NCBI GenBank assembly: GCA_006503535.1
Contig: QYRS01000011.1
Coordinates: 372,001 to 436,000, forward strand
Source of the DNA: Arthrinium phaeospermum
Lineage: Eukaryota; Ascomycota; Sordariomycetes; Amphisphaeriales; Apiosporaceae
Reading direction: 5' to 3'
DNA length: 64,000 nt
A model generated the notes under the pieces. That model was not told the DNA's origin, made no database searches, and worked only from the letters and a program-made list of their open reading frames with translations. Below, piece by piece: positions 1-12,077 of the stretch (positions are counted from its first letter, which is position 1; each line of letters starts with the position of its first letter). The translations under genes were made by a program, and so were the position numbers.

Positions 1-1069
1 TGTGCTCCAGGCCCTCGATGTGGGCTGCGAAATGGAAGTGGATAGCGACATACTCATGAGGCCCGCCCAATTCGAAATTCACTACTGAGAGCTCATACAC
101 CAACCCCGTGGCACCCACCCTTAACATTCCAACTAGCGGGTGACTTCTATTACACCGAGGGAGAGCGTCAGTCTAAGCCAACACCTGTTCACCCATACCT
201 ACAACCACACCCACATACTGAACCTCTTCGTTGGATACACCTTTTCAAAATCGAGAGGCGATCTTATTGGCACAATACACACCATACACGCCATACTATC
301 ATACACCATACACACCGGGCTACGAGCTCTTCCAACCATTGCACATATTTGCTTCAACTTGGTGGTGTAGCCTCGGGGGTTGGTCGCTCTACTTGTCGAA
401 ACCACGCTGTACGATCAGAGGCCTGTTGGAGCTGGACTGCATTCTGATGATATTTGAGCGTTGAGATATTACACGTTGGCATGTTTTTTGAGAGATACCC
501 CAGATACGCATTTTCAATGCTGCTTTGAGTTTGGAGTTGGGAGATTTGTTTCCATCTACTATCTGTTAGGAAATGCGTTGGAGATATGCTTTCGGTACAG
601 CTTGGAGTTTGGAGTTGAGGTGCATGTTGAGTACATGTTTATGGAAGCAACCCAAGCTAGCCAGACTTAGTCCAATTGAGAGACATTCCCACACATCTTG
701 TGTACTTAGAATCCCATTCGGCCTTTTCTTGACATTTCCATATACGGGTAATACATTGTCGTGACTTCGTCAAGATCGCCCACATCATAGTGCAAAAAAC
801 ACCAACCATAAACCGCTATGGCCTGTTCAACGTCATGCAAGGGGGTTTGATTCGTGGCTGTAACGTGGGGCAACATCTACTCTGATTGGATTGTTGGTTC
901 AAATTGATTAAGTCAGCTGTGACTTGCATGGGCACAAATCGCTAACGAGGGATGCAAGCTGCTAATGTGCCTCTCTCGAGCGGTCCCCTCGTGCTTACAC
1001 ATTCGTAGATCCTCAACAGCATATTACTGGCCATTCCAACGGCATTTTGTGAGACATTTCGGACAGATC
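1..1069. other. Intergenic, left edge
   Basis: No credible gene. The short open frames here have no spliceable extension or recognisable motif. Two low-complexity patches stand out: repeated ACACCATACAC-like units at about 271-316, and two copies of GAGTTTGGAGTTG at 527-539 and 605-617. The right part presumably holds the promoter of the P450 that starts at 1070. Confidence 0.6.
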
Positions 1070-2842
1070 ATGATGGCTCTATACTCATTTGATTCGATGA
1101 TGGCCATTGGCTGTATCCTGGCCACCTATGCCTTCTTGCGAGCTGTCTTGTATTTCACCCAAGACTGCCGCGAGCCACCAACGGTACTGTCTTCCATTCC
1201 GTTCGTGAGCCCGATACTGGGAATGATACGCGAAAGCATGGACTTCTATCCAAAACTGAGGTACGCATTGGTCCGAGAACTTGTGACTGAAGCCAAAAGA
1301 AAGCCAAGCTGACACGCGCGCACTCTCAAACCAGGGAGAGATATCGCGACTTGCCTATATACACACTGAGGCTTCCTGGTACGCGCATCTACGCCATCAA
1401 CTCTCTTGAGCTGATTCCGGTCGTGCAGCGCGAATGGCGCATCCTGATCTTCGCGCCGATCCAGGTCCAAGCAGCACAAGCAGCAATGGGAGTGAGCGAA
1501 GCCACCGTTGCTATGATGAACCGGGACCTGGTCACCGAGAATGGCTTCGTCAACGGCATGGTCAAAGCAACGCATCCCACCATGAGCAATGGCCCATCGC
1601 TGGACCGTTTGAACGGCGAGGCCTTTCGAGTCTTCAACAGGACACTCGAGCAAATCGAGTCCGACTCGAAAGGTAACATTGCCATGTTCAAATGGGTAGA
1701 GAGACAAATCATGCTTGCCACGACGGATGCGGTGTATGGGCCTGCTAATCCAATGCGGGATTCTCGCAATCTGGACGCATGGCAGTAAGTCGACCTGCTT
1801 GATATGGCCTGGTTTGATGTTCCTTATACAAGACCTTTTACTAATTTGAGCTAGCCAATTCCATCCGGCGCTTATGTATATGATGTTAGACATCCTGCCC
1901 CAGAAGCTGTTCTTCCGAGCAGCAATCCGAGCACGAGAAAGGCTCGTGGAGAGCTTCGCCAAGTACTACGCTGATGGAAGCTACAAGCGAGGATCCGATT
2001 ATATCCAAAAGTTCACGCAGCACTGCATCAGCCAAGGAGTCGCCGAGACTGACATGCCGCGGATGCTTCTGGGTACTGTGTTCAATAATGTCGCCAACAC
2101 CGTGCCGTCTGCCTTCTGGGTGATTTATCACATCTTCAGTGACAGCTGTCTGCTGAAAGAGATCCGGGACGAGGTGGAGCGGAATGCCGTGGTCACCAAT
2201 GCAGAAAAGGGGGCAACGGGAGCCATTTCCACCATTGACCTCGGCCGCCTCACGAACTCGTCCTACTGCCCCGTCCTGCTTTCAACCTACCACGAAGTCT
2301 TCCGGTATCACGGCATGGCCAACTCGGTGCGGGTGGTGTCGGAGGATCACTTGCTCAACGGCCGATTTCTGCTGAGAAAGGGCGGGTTGGTCATGATGTC
2401 GGCCCGAGCCCAGCACCGAAACCCAGAAGTCTGGGGTTCCGACGTCGACGAGTTCCGCCCTGACCGCTTCATCATATCTGACAAGGAAAGGAATGCAGAA
2501 CAGGGGAACCAGCAACGGCAACAGGGGCGGCGAGGAAACCGCATCAACCCCGTTGCGTTCCGGGGTTTCGGTGGAGGCGTAACGCTGTGTCCTGGACGTC
2601 ACTTCGCCACGGCCGAGATCCTGCTGCTGGTGGCGCTGCTGGTGCTTCGCTTCGATATTCGACCGGCGGGTGGCTTGCCCTGGGCTGCCCCATCAACGGC
2701 CAACTCATCCCAGGCCGAGGCCGTGGAACAGCCGGACCAGGACATCGAGGTCCAGTTTACACCGCTGCCTGGCGTGCGGAAGAGGACTTGGCGCGTTGCA
2801 TCTTCGGGGCGGAGGGATGTTTCGCTGCTTGCTCAGAAATGA
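1070..2842 (+). CDS. Cytochrome P450 (CYP7/CYP8-like)
   Basis: Haem-thiolate monooxygenase, about 542 residues, exons 1070-1260, 1335-1784 and 1855-2842. The N-terminus has a hydrophobic anchor (MMAIGCILATYAFLRAVLYF), so it should sit on the ER membrane. The helix-K ExxR reads EVFR, the PERF-type element reads FRPDRF, and the haem loop is FGGGVTLCPGRHFA with the ligand at about Cys459. The CPGRxFA form is typical of the fungal P450s related to CYP7/CYP8 (cholesterol 7-alpha-hydroxylase and prostacyclin synthase group); that family placement is from memory of the motif. Both introns (74 and 70 bp) restore frame exactly. I chose the ATG at 1070, just before the anchor; an in-frame start lies further upstream. 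Substrate unknown. It is 25 kb from the main cluster, so membership there is doubtful. Confidence 0.9.
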
Positions 2843-3863
2843 GTATAACCGTCAATTCTGTCATAATTTCAGGATATCAAACTCATTAACAAACATCACA
2901 ATAGACTCTAGCACTCCTTCTTTTACTCCTACGAAAGACGGTCTTCTTGGCACTAGAACTACACCTCTATATCGTAGATTGAAGAGAACAAAGACCGTTG
3001 GTGACATCAACGCATCGATGCCCGAGCCAGCATGCAAATTCAACCAAGAAACCCAGGTGACAGCTCAATTGTGATAATTGATGTACCTGACTTCTCCGTA
3101 TAAAGATTCCCGGCATATGAAACTCAAGTGCTACATTGAGTGATTAGCGAAATTCCGTCTCGGGGTATTCCTCCTCGTAAGTCAGCATTGCATTTTGTAT
3201 TAATCAACAGTCTGATGGAGACGTGTATTTTGCTTCGGGGTGACCGAGGATCGGAGACAGACGGCACAAGCTTCTAGAAGCCGAGCGGGAGCATACATCG
3301 TTTCTTTGTTCGTGGGAGCCCCTAAGGAGCAGGGGTGTTACAGGATTGTCATGTCTCGGATCCGAACCCCAGACGAAGCCACGTGGGATATGCCGTGTCA
3401 ATTGAAGCCCCATGTGGAAACCAACTGGAAATATCTCGCTAGCACCGCCAGCCCACACAGAATTGCGTTTTCATTGGACCCCTAACGCTTGATCACTTTC
3501 TTCTTTCTTGGCAAGACTATAGCAACGTGATAGGACTATGCGGGATGACTGAGGTACCCCCGTTTCCCTCAAGTCCGCAACTGTCATCGGCTGGTCGATG
3601 AGGAAAATATGTAGAATACAGGAAACAGGGGGAAAGAAGAAATGAAAAGGATCTCAGTACTTCGAGAAGCCCGGTGTTATATATAAAAGCCCACAGAATC
3701 CGAGCGACTGTGTCTTTCACAAATCCAAGCATCATTCGGTACCTTGCTTCTTATTACGTTCATTATATCCTCTCTATATACTTGCCTCGGACACAATTAC
3801 CACTTCCATCGCTCGTTATACCCACAATTTCGGCAAACCACCCTCCCCAGTCCAGTCGAAGTC
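2843..3863. other. Intergenic
   Basis: No gene seen. Apart from the TATA-like element at 3680-3688, listed separately, I find no structure worth naming. Confidence 0.6.
3680..3688 (+). promoter_or_regulatory. TATA-like box
   Basis: TATATAAAA lies about 175 bp upstream of the ATG at 3864 and is followed by a pyrimidine- and CA-rich leader, as in many fungal promoters. It supports transcription toward the small gene at 3864. Confidence 0.4.
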
Positions 3864-4121
3864 ATGGGCGACAGTGAAGGCTCCGAATCAGGCTGCGAAG
3901 GCGATGGCGGGCGTAGTGGCTACGACGTTACTCGCCTGGCTCCCATAATTACCTTCACCAAGGCTGAATCCTTCGTGGCTTTCGGTATTATGATGGTACG
4001 TCGTCTCCTCGTTCCTTTCCCAATACTTGCCCCTTTCCAAATTCACCGAACCGACATGTAGTCTGTAGGCGGAAGGGGACATGATCAAGGCATGAGAGAA
4101 TTGATACTAGCCACGAAGTGA
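3864..4121 (+). CDS. Possible small two-exon gene, 63 aa
   Basis: Exons 3864-3995 and 4062-4121, joined by a 66 bp intron with donor GTACGT and acceptor TGTAG. The product is 63 residues: an acidic, Gly/Ser-rich head (GDSEGSESGCEGDGG), a more hydrophobic middle (YDVTRLAPIITFTKAESFVAFGIMM) and a short basic tail. There is no signal peptide. I do not recognise a family. A TATA-like box upstream and an intron that closes in phase favour a real gene. Its size leaves room for chance, so the call rests on gene structure only. Confidence 0.4.
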
Positions 4122-4920
4122 AAAGCGGATTCATGGAGAGCACGACACTGATGATTCGGTACTTGATCTAGCTTTTCATGATCATTCTTGTGTTGGATTT
4201 TAGAAGTACCTGGGACAATCTGACGGATCTTGCATGGGATGGTCTCTGATGGAGAACCTGGAGGGATTTAACTTGCGTGTTTCATCAGTGAAGGTGGTCC
4301 TCTCGGGTCGAAAGGGGCTTGGGGCTTGGGGCTTGTGGCTTGCTCGATGGATAATACAGACGAAGATATCCTAATAGGGCCTTGGCTATATATGATCTGA
4401 AATGGTTGATCCCATCATCCCGGCGCCGTCCGCTTGCGCCGTGGTGGTACAGTATTTCCGAGTTGCCAATATGAACAAACAGAGGATAATAGGGTCCCAA
4501 GGCCACTGAAGATTAACCAATCAATCTCCCCAGAAGGAAGTGCGTCTTGCTTGGAGGTTCCGTGTCATTGATTTTAGGTTGGAAGGTTTCGCACCTTTTC
4601 ATTTCTGGGCTAGTGCTGACCAGGACGGCGGAGGGCGAGACCCACCAGCACCACCATCTCCATCCAGGGCTTTCGAGACCAAGTTTCTTGGATGAACACA
4701 CCGGGCTGTCCCGCTTTGGTTTTGACCCACCCACTAAGTAGGTACACAAGTCGCGTCAAGGGCCTTGCGCTCAGAAACGTATCTGGAGCCCCGCAGCTGT
4801 CAACCTGTTTCTGGAAGCACTCCCCACTTCAAAGAAATCCCAGTGCGCATTTTCAGTTGTGTTTGAGGAAAATAATTACGATTAAGGGGTATCCTATGCT
4901 CTACACTACAACGACGACTT
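4122..4920. other. Intergenic with short tandem repeat
   Basis: No gene seen. At 4314-4341 there are four tandem 7-mers (GGGGCTT three times, then GTGGCTT). The region separates the small gene from the 3' end of the aspartic-protease-like gene on the other strand. Confidence 0.6.
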
Positions 4921-7169
4921 CTACCAGGCCTGCGACCGACGGTTGACCGGCGATGTCGGCGACACAAGGTCCGACGACGCCTCAAAGCCCTCGGTGCCCA
5001 TAGTCGAGACCATGGGCGACGGGGGCGACTCTCGATCACTCAGGGATACCCTGTCCGCCTCGACATTACGCGAGGCCGGCGACGAGCCGGTGCCAAACGG
5101 AGACACCCGGTCCGAATCCGTTGTGTTGGACCGGGGCACTGACGCTGGCACTGGTACCAAGTGGTTGTTATCCGACAGCTCGAAGATGGGGTCGGGCTGC
5201 TCCACCGGGCCGCTCGTGTTGCTCCCGCCCGTAGTGTGCTGCTGCTGCGACGAGGAATCCCCGTGGAGCTGGTAGATCTGTGGTACGTCCCCGTCGAGCT
5301 CCGGCGCCGAAGGATGCTTGATCGGCAGCCCGCTGGGGACGTGCGAGTTGTGCACCGGGCCCTTCAACATGGACTCTTCCGGCTCGGGCTCCGACGCGGC
5401 GTACGAAGCCTTCTTGCGCTGCCGCCGCAGGCAGAAGACGATGGCGGCCGCAATGAGCGCCAAGCCGACCACGACCCCAACCACGATGCCGGCTATGGCG
5501 CCGCCGCCGAGGGACGGCTTCGAGCCTCCTGACCCTGACCCTGACCCGTTCCTGGACCCAGATCCGAAATCGCTGTCGTCAGAGGGATCCTTGCTCGGTA
5601 TTGTCACGATATTCTCATCGGCACCTTCGGCCCATGTGCACGAAGAGACGTTGAAAACCCCGCGCTCGTAGTCGGCCGAAAGATAACTGTCAATAGTTAG
5701 CGAATGCGACGCCCGGTAATTTGCAGCCACAGTCTTGGACTTGAGACTGGTTGAAGAAAGGAATGGCAGCTACTCACGCCTCTTGAAGAAATGTCCGTCC
5801 CAGCGTGTATTGCGTCTCGTTAGCAGCACGCTTCAATGGGAAGTAATAGCTGCTGTTTCGCACCAGCGGAGACTCGGCTTTGAGGTCGAACGCGGCGTAG
5901 GGTAGCACGATCCTCACCGTCTCGCCACCCTCGGTCACATCCGACAGCCGGAAGGTGACCTGCGCATCCGAGTCCAGCAGTTGCGTATGGTGCGACTCGT
6001 TCACGAGGTACAAGCCGCTGGCGTCGTCGAGCGTCAAGCCAAAGGCCTTCTCAAAGGCTTGGCACGCCTTCTCCGGCAGCCAGAGGTTCGGGTCCGTCGA
6101 GTCGATGAAGATGTCGATGGGCTCCGACAGGAGCGTGTCGGACGTCGACCCGCCGCTGTAGCTGACGGATTGGAGGACGACGACGAGGTCGCGCGTCAGG
6201 TCGCGGGCCATGGTGAAGGACGCCGAGTTCTCGCTGAAGCGCGACGTGTCATAGCCGGAGAAGATCAGCTGCCCGTACACCTGCTTCAAGCCTGTCCCAA
6301 GCCATCGGGTTAGCGATACAGGAACACTGGTCATATTTTCTTGCTCATGTCTACTTACGGTATCGAGCGCCAGCGGTGTAACTCCAGCTCAAGCTGGGGA
6401 TATGCCCCTGATCTTTGAGCGTGGTGAGGAAAGAGGGGGCCGACGTATTGCCCAAGGATGTGAAGTTCACCGGCTGACCGTTAAGTCCAAATAGTCCGCT
6501 TGAGTAGCACGGAGTCAGTCGTGACCGCTTCAACAATTGACAGTGGATGCATCTGAGTCTTGCACAACTCACAGGTATAAAGGGTCCGCAGTTGCAAAGC
6601 CAGCGACAGTCTGGTTCTTCAGACTCGGGCCCGTGAAACCCACTCCCAGGTTGTCCAAGCCGAACTGCGAAGGTTGGGAGTAACCCAGATTTGCCTCGAG
6701 ACCGACCTGGCCATCGTTGATATCATATTGGCCGGCATCAATCCAAGACGATGAATCTTCGGGGTTGAACAACGTGCCTCTGGACACTGCACAGTCGGGC
6801 GGCACCGTCGCGAAGACCGACGATGAACAGCCGAGTTCTTCAAGCACGACCATGGTTTGCGGCGACGCCGTGGATACCAGAACTCTGACGTCTTGTTCAG
6901 GGGTGCCTACCCGCACGTGGAAAGTGCTCCATGGCCCATCGTTCCCCTCGCTATTGTTGCATCAGCAACGGGCTTCCCGCACAAGAGGAGATAGATGGAT
7001 GCGGTGCTCACAAGTACTGGCTGGGACCGACCACCAACGGTTTGGGTGAGTTGTCGTCTCTGGGCATGCGTCGGCGACCCGTAATGGCTATGTCGGCACC
7101 GTCAAGTGCCAGGGACCCCGTGGCCCAGGAGAACAGAACGAATATGCTATTCCGCGCATTGAGTAACAT
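4921..7169 (-). CDS. Membrane-anchored pepsin-like (A1 family) protein, probably inactive
   Basis: Five exons (7169-7012, 6950-6573, 6498-6359, 6291-5778, 5686-4921) give 651 residues. Order: signal peptide (MLLNARNSIFVLFSWATGSLAL), two-lobed pepsin fold to about residue 415, Gly/Ser linker, one transmembrane helix (GAIAGIVVGVVVGLALIAAA), then a cytosolic Ser/Pro-rich tail of about 170 residues. The fold is recognised from DGPWSTFHVRVGTPEQDVRVL at the start of the N-lobe and FIDSTDPNLWLP in the C-lobe. In active A1 proteases the N-lobe motif is DTG or DTS; here it reads STA, so the first catalytic aspartate is missing while the second motif (DST) remains. It probably acts as a binding or sensor protein at the cell surface (inference). 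Introns are 61, 74, 67 and 91 bp, all in phase. Confidence 0.85.
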
Positions 7170-8096
7170 GTCGAAATGTTTGTGACCGTTCAAAATGTGC
7201 AATTGAACATGGCAGGCAGGCAGGCCAACGTGAGGAAGGCAAATTCAACTGCTTGCTGCTCGATTGCCCCGATGATTTCTATGGGTTTGCTCGCGTGCAG
7301 GGCGACAATGACAGGCCGAGAGGCATGGGCCAGCCTCCGGAGTGGATGGGGCGATCGGCGGTCTTGGCTACTGGGGCACCTTTTCCTTCTCCATTTCGTC
7401 TCCATTCGGATCGCGTCGATTTGATTAGCCCGAGTGTGGTCCCAATTCAGGTTTTTCGGCCGTTTCCCAATATCTGCTAATCCTATTGCGACGTTGCTGG
7501 CCATCACGTCATGGACGACTGTTCGACCCCCTCGACCCCCCTGCAACGCTCGTTTACTCGGTGCCTCGTTACCGTCCAGCCCAATCAGGCCGGCGGATTG
7601 GTGGTAATACCGGGGAATCCCTGCCCCTTAGTGCACGCCCGTTGGCCGAGGACTCGCCTAGTCTCCAGAGCAGCGTAGCTCTCTTTCCCCTTTGGGACGG
7701 GCTGGGGTGCGGCATGACGGCATTCCCACGCAGGAACAAAATCTCCGCGCAGGCAAATTGCTCTGCCTCCCCCAAGGCCTTCGCTTAGCGGCCAGGTGTG
7801 ACCCGGCAATATCGTTTGGTTGACTGTGTGCCATGTCAATATCGCGTGCCGTCAGCCCGCCAGCACAGGGTGGCAGGGTGGTTGAAGGATTGGATTGGCA
7901 TGTTGAAGACCGCTATTAATCCGGTCTCCTTCTTTCCAGCTCTGTTCAAATCTCTGCTTTACCTTCTCATCGCTTGCCCGTCTTCAACTCTCGTTATCTC
8001 TGTATCGTTGGGTCACGCTCGTTTCGTTGCCATTGGATAGTCTAAGCGATCAAGAGCATATCAGCAGTCCTCATACATACCGCAACTACGCCGATC
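7170..8096. promoter_or_regulatory. Divergent intergenic region
   Basis: About 930 bp between two divergently transcribed surface-protein genes, the pepsin-like protein and the mucin-like wall protein. The stretch just before 8097 is pyrimidine-rich with CAA-type motifs, as in fungal 5' leaders. No clear operator seen. Confidence 0.45.
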
Positions 8097-9705
8097 ATGC
8101 CCGCCTCAAGACTGTCGTCCCTCGCCATGGGGTTAATGGTGGTTGGAGCAGACGCCTCATATAGTAAGTGAAGCAACAGCTGGTGATTATCACTCCAAAC
8201 ACGTGCATTCCTTAACATAATTCAGACGTCCACCCGCAGCAGCCCGCGCCATATCAAAACGTATCATCCGTATCAGCTGCGGAAAAACACTCCACATCGC
8301 TCTCAACAGCTGCATCAAATGTATACCCGACGGAAAAGACGACCAGCGAGCTCTACAGCGTTGTGCCCGTGACGTCTCAGACCACGGTGGCAACCACCTC
8401 GTACTGCACAAACACCACGATCAGCACCGTTATCAAGTCAAGTACTAAGCACACCACATCGCACGCCAACGTGACGGTGCCGCATTATACTGTTGCTCCG
8501 ACGGTCACTGTCCCTGTCACCATCACCGAGACACCGACATGCACGACTACTACTCCCCCTCCTATCATAACTCACAACTCATGTGACCAGACATGCAGCA
8601 TGTAAGTAGCAGATACAAGCTCACAATACCAGCGTGCACGATAACTAATGTCTCCCTCAGGTCCGCCGGCACGGTGAACTTGTTCTTCTGGCCCACCGAT
8701 AATGATTATATTTACCCCTCGACCCATGTCGATACGGATCTGGGCTACACATTTACGTCCCCGTCGGTGTACATGCTGATCCCGACCATCTACGGCACCA
8801 ACACGGTCGACGGCGGCATCTTGCAGCCGACGGCCACCAGCGCCGTCTGGGGCTTCGACCTGTCCGAGGTCTCGACCATCGAGGGCGGCACGGCGACCAA
8901 GCAGCTGTCCCTGAGCGACCTGGGCACCGACTGCCCGCAGACGGCCGCGGCCTCCGAGATCGCCACCATGGTCAACTCGCGCTGCGACCCCATCCTCGCC
9001 GCCCCCGACAAGATCCGCGCCTGGGCCAGCCCCTGCGCTGCCTGCGAGCGCTTCGGCCTGTTCGACCCGCCCTACGCCATCCCCACCATCACCGGAGGCC
9101 TCGTGCCCACCACGACCGCGCAGCCGCCGGCGCCGGCACCCACCACGGAAGCCCCTGCGCCTACCACGGAAGCCCCTGCGCCTACCACGGAGGCTCCGGC
9201 GCCCCAGCCTACTACTGAGGCTCCGGCGCCCCAGCCTACTACCGAGGCCCCTGAGCCCACTACGGAAGCGCCTGCGCCCGCGCCGGCCCCGAGCGTCTCC
9301 ACGGCTATTACTACCGGCCCGAACGGTGTCGTCGCCGTCTACTACGAGAACGGCAGGGCGGTCGCCACCGCTACTCTGGCCCCTCCTCCCGCGTCGCCGA
9401 GCACCACCGCTACCGCAGCCCCCACCTCCGCCGAGGAGAGCGCGCAGCCCACCACCAGCGTCGGCGTGTCCGCCACCCCGGCCACCTCTGCCGTCGACAG
9501 CCAGCCCACCACCTCCAGCTCTGCCGCCGCCAGTGAGTCCGGCGGAGCGTCTGCGTCCGGCACCACGCCTGCGGCTTCGACTAGCGCTACCGATGGTGTT
9601 ACCTCCCCCACCCCGGTCGTGACGGCTGCGGCTGCGCAGATGAAGTCGGGCTTTGTCGGTCTGGTTGCTGCTGGGTTGGTGATGCCGCTCGTCTTGATGG
9701 CTTAA
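8097..9705 (+). CDS. GPI-anchored, mucin-like cell-wall protein
   Basis: Exons 8097-8163, 8226-8601 and 8661-9705 encode 495 residues. It opens with a signal peptide (SSLAMGLMVVGADASY), followed by a Thr/Ser/Val-rich region, a globular region (about residues 150-310: NLFFWPTDNDYIYP to CAACERFGLFDPPYAIP), a Pro/Thr/Ala-rich stalk with repeated PAPTTEA units, and a C-terminal hydrophobic tail (GFVGLVAAGLVMPLVLMA) after small residues, as for GPI attachment. The stalk should be heavily O-mannosylated. The globular part belongs to no family I can name with confidence. The likely role is cell-wall structure or surface interaction. The introns (62 and 59 bp) close in phase. It is divergent from the pepsin-like gene and may share its promoter. 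Confidence 0.85.
9134..9290 (+). repeat. Degenerate 21/27-bp coding repeats (PAPTTEA / PAPQPTTEA)
   Basis: In-frame tandem units inside the wall-protein stalk: three PAPTTEA, two PAPQPTTEA, then PEPTTEA. Neighbouring units are nearly identical at DNA level, so copy number probably varies between strains. Confidence 0.85.
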
Positions 9706-9863
9706 GTGGCACCATGAGACGATTGTATGATGTACACGGAGGCACAAATCATGTGCTGGGATCTAGTTCTTATGATGATGGATGACGATCATGATATGTT
9801 ATAATATAATTAATAGTATAAGAGCAATTCAAATCTACGGAATAATCCAGCTGACTAGCATCG

Positions 9864-12077
9864 TTAGGGATTCCCAAATGCTTCTAGAGTAATAAGTAAC
9901 GCAAATGAAAACCCGTAAAGAAACAACATGCAACTAGCAGGAGGAACGTGAATGCGGTTCGAACCCAACGAGATGTAGAATCCATCCCTTTGATATGGAT
10001 CCTTGACGACAAAAACTAGTGACATGAGCGGAATGGCCCACAAACATGTCAGCATAGTTGACATGTTCGCTACCCACAAAAGGAACAAGCAATACAGCCC
10101 AAGTATCACACCAAGATACATGTAGCGAAACAAGGTTGCTATACACAACGTGAAGAGAATCATAATCCACTTGATACTCATAGAAGGTAGCGTGTATGAC
10201 GAATCTTGTGGCCTCTTCTGTGCACCAACCCTGAAATAAAGTATTGTAGACTTTGCTGGGCTCCAGAATCTGGAGTGGAGCGTGCCAGAGAAGGAAACGC
10301 CAGAGCCGTATTCGTGATTGGGTGAGTCGCCTCGATCTGCAGGAGGCATATAATGATGACCAGTGACCTCTAGTAACTGGTATGTTCCGTTATTCTCGGC
10401 CAGGTCGTTCAAGCAGAATTGTTGATGGTCTGAATCTAATTGGGGCAGCGCAATGCAACATTCGAAAGGCTTGCAATGCGGATCGAGGCTTGTGAGCAGC
10501 ACCGCAAATGATGTGGGTTTGTCCGATGTTGCGACATGTTGCTGCCGAGTCATTTCTATCAGGAGCTGGATCGATACCGGCCCCAGTACAGACTGACGTC
10601 GTTTGCCCCGTTTCCGGAGAAGAAAACTAGTTTTGGAGATATTGTACCAGCTTCCCCCCATGCTTTCGAAAGTGACAAAATAGGACGATTTCCCAGTCCT
10701 TTCCGGGTTGACCTTGATGTCGAGTCTTCGATCGATAAAGCTAAACACAGGCGTATAGCCGTCGGGCAGATCGAGCTGAATGTACTTTCGAGATGAGTTT
10801 ATAATCGTGTCCATCTGGCTGTTCTGGATAACTTCAGGTCTCATTCCAATTTCGATGGTGCGTGTAAAATGCAAAAGCGAGCTCTGTTGAAAGCTGGTGA
10901 GGGTCAGTGAACGATTGACCCTACGGTAGAGTGTACCATCTGGGAAAGGTGTGGTAAAGGATTGTGCAACTTTGGCAAATCGTCCACGGCTGCCCAGACG
11001 TTCACTTGTTGCCGGATGAACCTCGATAGAGATGCAGTGAGTAGGCCGTCGCCAGCTGAAACAGTCCAGATTTGCTGTCCAGTTCAAACCATTTCGTTCT
11101 ATTTTGTAGAGATTGAGTGTCGCTTGGATACCCCGGTTTGTAGTCTGGAAGGGCGTCCTTTGATGGCCAGTGAACATTGTGCTGCGTTCAAAATCCCCGC
11201 ATTCACCAAATGCCTCTGGCGAGATGGCAAGGGCGCCTATGACGCTATCATGAGGTTGTAGGTTGCATTCGTCCAATGAGAAACTGCCCCAAGCCAGAAT
11301 GGTTTGATCGTTCGTCCGTCTGATGATCTCTTCTTGCAGACGAGTAAACGCTTTGGAGCCTTCTCCGTACAACAGAGGCATGTTCACGTCGAAAAGTCCG
11401 AGTAGGCAGTACGCAATATCCTCCTCTCTGGTTGTTTGCCTCGTCGATGCCCAAGACATACGCTTAGCCACACAAGCTCGAGACAAGGGAGCTCCGCATA
11501 GGAAAGCAGGCGGGATGGAAGTGATGTCGCTGACGACCTCACATAGCTTTGAGTCTTCTGTCATTTGCCCAATGAGATTCCAATTGCAGTCAAAAAGTCG
11601 GAGTTGTCTGGGTGCGATGAGCTCTTGAAGGGTCCATCCTCTGGTGAACCATTTGCTCGCTCGAAATGAGGCGTGCGTCCCGGCGAACCACTCAGGCGAC
11701 TCTGGGACGCTTGCAACATCGGAAAGAAATGCGTAGCAGACATCGGACTTCTTGTACCACTTGAACATGGAGTTGATGGACTCGGACAGTTCGGCACTGC
11801 TGGACTTATCGATGCAGCAGGTATCGACCCATGCCCACTTGTAGTCATCTCGTAATGCTTGAGCACAGCAACCTTGTATCTTCTTGAAGCCATCACGGGA
11901 GGAGATCTCGTCGGCTAAGGGCAGATTTTGTGAAATGGCATCGTGGTATTGCTTTAGGTCCTGGAACGTGACCTCTTCGCTTTGGGAGCCCCAAGTGTGA
12001 GATAGAATGGCGTAAGACTCCTGCTGACCTTCAGTGAAGTAAGTTAACTTCAGGGTAGTTGTGTCAAGTAGCCACAT
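9864..12077 (-). CDS. HET-domain protein with C-terminal membrane segments
   Basis: Single-exon gene, 737 residues from the ATG at 12077 (MWLLDTTTLKL, the usual start of HET proteins); an in-frame ATG at 12185 would add 36 residues without motifs. The N-terminal 300 residues carry the heterokaryon-incompatibility domain: YAILSHTWG, WAWVDTCCIDK with SINSMFKWYKKSDVCYAFLSDV, and RGWTLQELIAPRQLRLFD. HET domains trigger cell death after fusion with a non-self strain. The middle is an uncharacterised beta-rich region. The last 110 residues hold about three or four hydrophobic helices (IMILFTLCIATLF, YLGVILGLYCLFLLW, MLTCLWAIPLMSLVFV, CMLFLYGFSFALLITL), so the protein is probably membrane-bound. No NACHT or WD repeats follow. 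Confidence 0.88.
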   Translation of the reverse strand: MWLLDTTTLKLTYFTEGQQESYAILSHTWGSQSEEVTFQDLKQYHDAISQNLPLADEISSRDGFKKIQGCCAQALRDDYKWAWVDTCCIDKSSSAELSESINSMFKWYKKSDVCYAFLSDVASVPESPEWFAGTHASFRASKWFTRGWTLQELIAPRQLRLFDCNWNLIGQMTEDSKLCEVVSDITSIPPAFLCGAPLSRACVAKRMSWASTRQTTREEDIAYCLLGLFDVNMPLLYGEGSKAFTRLQEEIIRRTNDQTILAWGSFSLDECNLQPHDSVIGALAISPEAFGECGDFERSTMFTGHQRTPFQTTNRGIQATLNLYKIERNGLNWTANLDCFSWRRPTHCISIEVHPATSERLGSRGRFAKVAQSFTTPFPDGTLYRRVNRSLTLTSFQQSSLLHFTRTIEIGMRPEVIQNSQMDTIINSSRKYIQLDLPDGYTPVFSFIDRRLDIKVNPERTGKSSYFVTFESMGGSWYNISKTSFLLRKRGKRRQSVLGPVSIQLLIEMTRQQHVATSDKPTSFAVLLTSLDPHCKPFECCIALPQLDSDHQQFCLNDLAENNGTYQLLEVTGHHYMPPADRGDSPNHEYGSGVSFSGTLHSRFWSPAKSTILYFRVGAQKRPQDSSYTLPSMSIKWIMILFTLCIATLFRYMYLGVILGLYCLFLLWVANMSTMLTCLWAIPLMSLVFVVKDPYQRDGFYISLGSNRIHVPPASCMLFLYGFSFALLITLEAFGNP

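Noticed and set aside
8572..9747. 391-codon minus-strand frame rich in Gly and Arg
   Set aside because: Mirror of the Pro/Thr/Ala repeats of the wall-protein gene.
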